From contig NZ_BSFN01000017.1 in assembly GCF_027922365.1 (NCBI RefSeq), positions 1 through 64,000 of the forward strand: DNA of 64,000 bases, written 5' to 3'. Below, piece by piece: positions 60,648 through 64,000 of this stretch (position 1 is its first letter; each line of letters opens with the position of its first letter). The notes under the pieces are model-generated. The model was not told where the DNA came from. It made no database searches and worked only from the letters and a program-made list of their open reading frames with translations. The DNA is from Pseudomonas turukhanskensis. GTDB taxonomy: Bacteria; Pseudomonadota; Gammaproteobacteria; Pseudomonadales; Pseudomonadaceae. The translations under genes and the position numbers were made by a program.

Positions 60648-60947
60648 ATGAGCCAGAGTGATCATGCCTACACCGAAAAACGCGACTACATCCGTATGCG
60701 CCTGGAAGCACCCGTTACCTTGAAACACGCCGGCCGCGACATTCCGGCCCTCTGCCTTGATCTGTCCAGCACCGGTATGCAGTTGGAAGCCGAAAGCGAC
60801 GCCAAGGTGGGCGACAAGGTTCGTGTCCATATCGCATCCGAACACAACGAATTACGCGGCCTGGACGCCGAAGCCGAAGTCATCCGCGCCAGTGCGCTAG
60901 ATGGCGGCAGACAATCGTTGGGGTTGGCGATTGTGTCGATGAAGTAA
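60648..60947 (+). CDS. PilZ-domain protein
   Basis: 99 residues, a single PilZ domain. RDYIRMRLEAPVTL holds an RxxxR-like motif in shortened form (KRDYIRMR), and CLDLSSTGMQLEA is a D/NxSxxG-type motif, so c-di-GMP binding is possible but the Arg motif is not classical. AGAGGAG precedes the start. Corresponds to PA2799 by position. A terminator follows. Confidence 0.85.
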   Translation: MSQSDHAYTEKRDYIRMRLEAPVTLKHAGRDIPALCLDLSSTGMQLEAESDAKVGDKVRVHIASEHNELRGLDAEAEVIRASALDGGRQSLGLAIVSMK

Positions 60948-60960
60948 CGCTGTTGCGAAT

Positions 60961-60990
60961 AAAAAAGGCGACCCTGAGGTCGCCTTTTTT
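60961..60990. terminator. Rho-independent terminator after the PilZ gene
   Basis: AAAAAAGGCGACC / GGTCGCCTTTTTT with a CTGA loop, 14 bp after the stop. Confidence 0.92.
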
Positions 60991-61152
60991 GTTTTGCGTT
61001 CCGATATCAGCCTCACCCAACTCAAGGTCGAGCGAGCTAGAGCAGTGCAAGGCGAACAGGCGTTTTTAAAGCGCAGTTGGCTGGAGCCAATGAGCATTTA
61101 AAAATGTCTGTTCAACGCAGCAATGCCGACGCGCAGCCGACCGTTTGCTCAC

Positions 61153-61854
61153 TCAGAAGTCGTCTTCGACCTGCCCGTCTTTGACTTTAAATTCACGCAT
61201 CTGCAGATAGGCGTTGCGGATAAAGCTGTATTTATCGCCGCTGATGAATTTTTCCGCCGACAACAAACTCGCGCGGGTATCAATCACACCCACACCCCGC
61301 GCCACATTCCGCGCAGGCACGTCATTGATGTACGGGTAGGGCTGCAAAAAGCTGTCCGGAATTTTGCCGGAAGCGTCGCGCACGGTGCTTGGGCCGAGCA
61401 ACGGCAGTACCAGGTAGGGCCCGCTATTCAAACCCCACGCGCCAAGCGTTTGGCCGAAGTCTTCATCGTTACGCTGCAAACCCATCTTGGTGCCGACATC
61501 AAAGAAGCCGAGCAAGCCAAAGGTGGTGTTGAACAGGACGCGGCTGGTATCTACGCCAGCGGCCTCAATCTTGCCTTGCAGCAGATCGTTGGCCAGGTTG
61601 CCGACGTCACCTACGTTGCTGAAGATGTTGTGGATGCCGTCTTCGAGGAACTGCGGTGTCACTTTCTGGTAGCCCTGGGCCAGCGGCTTCAGCGCGTAGG
61701 TGTCGAGTGTGTCGTTAAAGGTGAAGACCGGGCGATTGAAGCCTTCCCAGGGATCGCTCTCCGCCGCCAGAGTCGCTTGGGACAGCAGCGCCAGGCCGGA
61801 AAACAGGCAGAGTTGGCCAAAACGCGCGGCCCAATTGCTGGCAAACACTTCCAT
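61153..61854 (-). CDS. mlaA: Phospholipid-asymmetry lipoprotein-family protein MlaA (VacJ)
   Basis: 233 residues from MEVFASNWAA; GGAG lies upstream. N-terminal signal sequence (FGQLCLFSGLALLSQATLAAES) without a clear lipobox Cys at the cleavage point. The MlaA domain shows DPWEGFNRPVFTFNDTLD, GGLL-type glycine segments (TFGLLGFFDVGTKMGL) and WGLNSGPYLVLPLLGPSTVRD. Part of the outer-membrane Mla system that removes misplaced phospholipids. Order matches PA2800. Confidence 0.92.
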   Translation of the reverse strand: MEVFASNWAARFGQLCLFSGLALLSQATLAAESDPWEGFNRPVFTFNDTLDTYALKPLAQGYQKVTPQFLEDGIHNIFSNVGDVGNLANDLLQGKIEAAGVDTSRVLFNTTFGLLGFFDVGTKMGLQRNDEDFGQTLGAWGLNSGPYLVLPLLGPSTVRDASGKIPDSFLQPYPYINDVPARNVARGVGVIDTRASLLSAEKFISGDKYSFIRNAYLQMREFKVKDGQVEDDF

Positions 61855-62073
61855 TGCAAGGCTCCAGATACACAGTGAGATATCGCTAGCCAGCATAGGT
61901 GCTGGCGCAAAAGGTGCCCAGTATAAGGGCTGGCAGAGGTATTGGGCAGCTAACGAACGCGTGAAAACCAAGCGCTGGCACGAGGCGTTCTCGCCAATTG
62001 TCACAAAGTGTTCATCCACCCGTCATCGTTGCTCATTACTTTGCCTATACCTCTTCTCGCTCGGATGCGTGCC

Positions 62074-62811
62074 ATGCCAGCTCTCGCCTCATCGTCTGCC
62101 GACTTCACCGCTGTTCTGTTCGGTCTTTCCGGTTGTCTGGTCGACTTTGGCGCACGCACCTTGCCCGTAACGCTGCAACGCCTGTACCCCGAAGCTGCCA
62201 ACCAGCCTTGCACCCAGTTGTCGCCGCATGCCGCCTTGAGTGCGGCCCTCGGGCGTGAACCACACAGCAACGACCTCAGCGCCCTGCAGCAGGCCTTGCA
62301 GGAATGCGCTAACGAACACGCGCAAGCCACACCGGGCGCCTTGCATGTATTGGAAACCCTTCAGCAACAAGGCGTGCCCTGCGCCTGGCTGGATGAACTG
62401 CCGGCCAACGCCAGCAACCAGTTGGCCAGCGCCCTGCCCGGCTGGCTGCCCGGCACCGACACCAGCGCCGCCCGCCCCTGGCCAGCACCGGATGCCTGCT
62501 GGCAGTCGCTGTCGGCATTGAAGGTCAACAACCTCGAAGGATGCGTATTGATCAGCGGCGAACCGCGCTTGTTACAGGCCGGTTTGAATGCTGGCCTGTG
62601 GACCGTCGGCCTCGCCGCCTGCGGTCCGCTGTGTGGCCAGGCCCCGGCCGATTGGCAAGCCCTGCCGGCGCCGGAACGCGACCACCTGCGCGCCCAGGCT
62701 ACCTTGAGCCTGTACCGCCTCGGCGTGCATTCGGTGATCGACCAACTGGCCGACCTCGGCCCCAGCCTGGCGGACCTGGTGCAACGCCGGCAGAAGGGCG
62801 AAAAGCCCTAA
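62074..62811 (+). CDS. HAD-like, phosphonatase-related protein with a lost nucleophile
   Basis: 245 residues from MPALASSSAD (an ATG at 62065 is possible). N-terminal VLFGLSGCLVDFGA aligns with the FDWAGT.VDFG motif of phosphonoacetaldehyde hydrolase, but the nucleophilic Asp is Gly and the following general-acid position also differs. The Schiff-base Lys region is not evident either. The fold seems kept, so it is probably a non-catalytic HAD homologue. Position corresponds to PA2803. Confidence 0.7.
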   Translation: MPALASSSADFTAVLFGLSGCLVDFGARTLPVTLQRLYPEAANQPCTQLSPHAALSAALGREPHSNDLSALQQALQECANEHAQATPGALHVLETLQQQGVPCAWLDELPANASNQLASALPGWLPGTDTSAARPWPAPDACWQSLSALKVNNLEGCVLISGEPRLLQAGLNAGLWTVGLAACGPLCGQAPADWQALPAPERDHLRAQATLSLYRLGVHSVIDQLADLGPSLADLVQRRQKGEKP

Positions 62812-62942
62812 AGCGTTACATCTTGCTGTGCGCTGAATCAGGCAAAACGGCAGGCCATGGATTACCCTCAGCTAACCGGCACTCGAACCTTTGGCGCACG
62901 CCCAGGGTCAATGCTGTTGCCTATTACAGAGGGAGAAACACC

Positions 62943-63206
62943 ATGCCTGCCCGCGAACTGCAGCACCAACTGGACTTACTGCGCGAGCAACTGCAAAGCC
63001 AGCCACCGGTTTCCGCCGAGCAACACGAAGAACTCGCCGCCCTGGCGCAACAAATCGAACTGCAGCTGCAACGTGAAGCCAGCGCTCCGGATACCAACCT
63101 GGTAGATGGCGTAAACCTCGCCGTGGAACGCTTTGAAGTGGAACACCCGACAATAGCCGGTACCTTGCGCAATATTGTGCAAAGCCTGGTGAGTATGGGC
63201 ATCTAG
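62943..63206 (+). CDS. DUF4404-family small protein
   Basis: 87 residues with a strong SD (AGGGAG) 7 bp before ATG. Amphipathic coiled N-terminal half (ELQHQLDLLREQLQSQPPVS) and the conserved VNLAVERFEVEHPTIAGTLRNIVQSLVSMGI end, the hallmark of DUF4404. Function unknown; adjacent to queF in many pseudomonads. Terminator follows. Confidence 0.85.
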   Translation: MPARELQHQLDLLREQLQSQPPVSAEQHEELAALAQQIELQLQREASAPDTNLVDGVNLAVERFEVEHPTIAGTLRNIVQSLVSMGI

Positions 63207-63219
63207 AAACCCGGCCAAC

Positions 63220-63248
63220 AAAAAGCCCCGCCAAGTGCGGGGCTTTTT
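63220..63248. terminator. Bidirectional terminator DUF4404/queF
   Basis: AAAAAGCCCCG / CGGGGCTTTTT with a 7-nt loop between convergent genes. Confidence 0.92.
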
Positions 63249-63319
63249 GTTGTGAAACCCATCATTACGCGATTCGCTGGGTTTCGGCCAAGGCCTTTAC
63301 CCATCCTGAGTCCACATCG

Positions 63320-64000
63320 TTACTGGCGCACCAACCGGCGATTGTCCGGTTTGATGGCCGCCAGACTGCGGTACGGGTTGATATCCAACCCACCGCGGCG
63401 CACATATCGCGCATACACCGTGAGGCTCTCGGGCTGCAGCAACCGTTGCAGGTCGAGGAAGATACGCTCGACGCATTGCTCATGAAAATCGGCGTGCTGG
63501 CGAAAGCTCACCAAGTACGCAAGCAGGCTCGCCGCATCCAGGGCCGGACCTTTATACGAGACCACTACGGTGCCCCAATCCGGCTGGCCGGTCACCGGGC
63601 AGTTGGATTTCAGCAGGTGGCTTTGCAGGCTTTCTTCCACCACCCTGCTGTTGTCGCAACGCAGCAATTCCGGCTGCGGCCGCTCGTAGTTGCTGATGGC
63701 CACATCCAGCTCATCGATGCACTGGCCCGGCAAAGCACTGACGCCCTCCGCTTCCACATCCGCAAGACTGCGCACCCGTACACCAACCGTTTTACCGGCA
63801 GCCGCACTGAGGTCTTTTTCCAGCACCGCCTGCAACTCGGCCGCCGTGGCGAACACGCTCTGGTTCAGGGAGTTGAGGTATAGCTTGAAAGACTTGGACT
63901 CGATGATGTTGGGCGAGTCGGCGGGAATGGCAAATTCACCAATGGCCACCACCGGCTTGCCCGATGGCAGCAGCCAGGACAGTTCGAAGCAGTTCCAGAA
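63320..64000 (-). CDS. queF: NADPH-dependent 7-cyano-7-deazaguanine reductase (partial, 5' end outside window)
   Basis: 227 residues are inside the window; the frame continues past the right edge (visible N-terminal end FWNCFELSWLLPSGKPVV). Long, two-module QueF type. Active-site Cys in LKSNCPVTGQPDWG, the substrate motif ESKSFKLYLNSLNQ, and FHEQCVERIF are present. Reduces preQ0 to preQ1 in queuosine synthesis. A GTG at 63950-63952 is an internal codon, not the start. Confidence 0.95.
   Translation of the reverse strand, partial: FWNCFELSWLLPSGKPVVAIGEFAIPADSPNIIESKSFKLYLNSLNQSVFATAAELQAVLEKDLSAAAGKTVGVRVRSLADVEAEGVSALPGQCIDELDVAISNYERPQPELLRCDNSRVVEESLQSHLLKSNCPVTGQPDWGTVVVSYKGPALDAASLLAYLVSFRQHADFHEQCVERIFLDLQRLLQPESLTVYARYVRRGGLDINPYRSLAAIKPDNRRLVRQ

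Noticed and set aside
1..64000. CRISPR arrays, tRNA or rRNA genes, prophage
   Set aside because: I saw no regularly spaced repeats, no cloverleaf or rRNA signatures, and no phage structural or integrase genes.

Overview
The window looks like a chromosomal segment of a fluorescent-group Pseudomonas. The right third (about 48.1-64.0 kb) is core genome in an order known from Pseudomonas: dusA, mexS/mexT/mexEF-oprN, then tal, rssC, rssB, a PilZ gene, mlaA, a phosphonatase-like gene, a DUF4404 gene and queF (compare PA2796-PA2806 of P. aeruginosa). Pseudomonas-type REP doublets lie at 1.5 kb and 57.5 kb. The left edge has the tail of an IS110-like transposase and folE. Between folE and dusA lies a roughly 47-kb accessory catabolic region.

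0.7-7.0 kb (minus strand) is an acyl-CoA operon: a double-length class III CoA-transferase, an SDR, an ACAD10/11-type acyl-CoA dehydrogenase, an APH-type kinase and a second SDR. 7.2-10.4 kb has a VOC protein, an unusual SDR and a striking Rieske oxygenase pair. One member has lost its Rieske centre but keeps the mononuclear iron site. The other keeps the Rieske centre but has a damaged iron site. 10.6-13.7 kb is marR plus an EmrAB-like pump; 13.8-16.1 kb holds small housekeeping or stress genes.

16.2-47.9 kb appears to be one regulon for an amine or nitrogenous compound. It carries two Baeyer-Villiger monooxygenases (BVMOs), three hydrolases, two PhyH-type Fe(II)/2-oxoglutarate dioxygenases, a porin, two NCS1 permeases and an APC permease. 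It also has a D-type and a Y-type imine reductase plus a truncated third copy, an (R)-amine-transaminase-like class IV enzyme, two class III transaminases, SDRs, an amber-interrupted iron alcohol dehydrogenase, a soluble chemoreceptor, four AraC-type regulators and one TetR regulator. By eye I find fourteen copies of a 20-bp box (WTGRCC-N6-MACCTGTT) at thirteen promoters here, nearly all overlapping a -35 position 16-18 bp from a plausible -10. One of these promoters has no gene downstream, only a terminator, suggesting a small RNA of about 125 nt. A second motif, AGGTC-N4-GACCT, covers the promoters of the TetR gene and two AraC genes, suggesting a two-tier circuit.

Inferred logic: uptake and sensing (porin, permeases, chemoreceptor); amine/imine/ketone interconversion (imine reductases, R- and S-type transaminases); ketone to ester (BVMO); ester hydrolysis (an HSL-type esterase overlapping the BVMO gene); then CoA transfer and 4-hydroxyacyl-CoA processing (CoA-transferase, kinase plus ACAD pair, SDRs). 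The substrate cannot be read from the sequence. All motif counts and alignments were made by eye.
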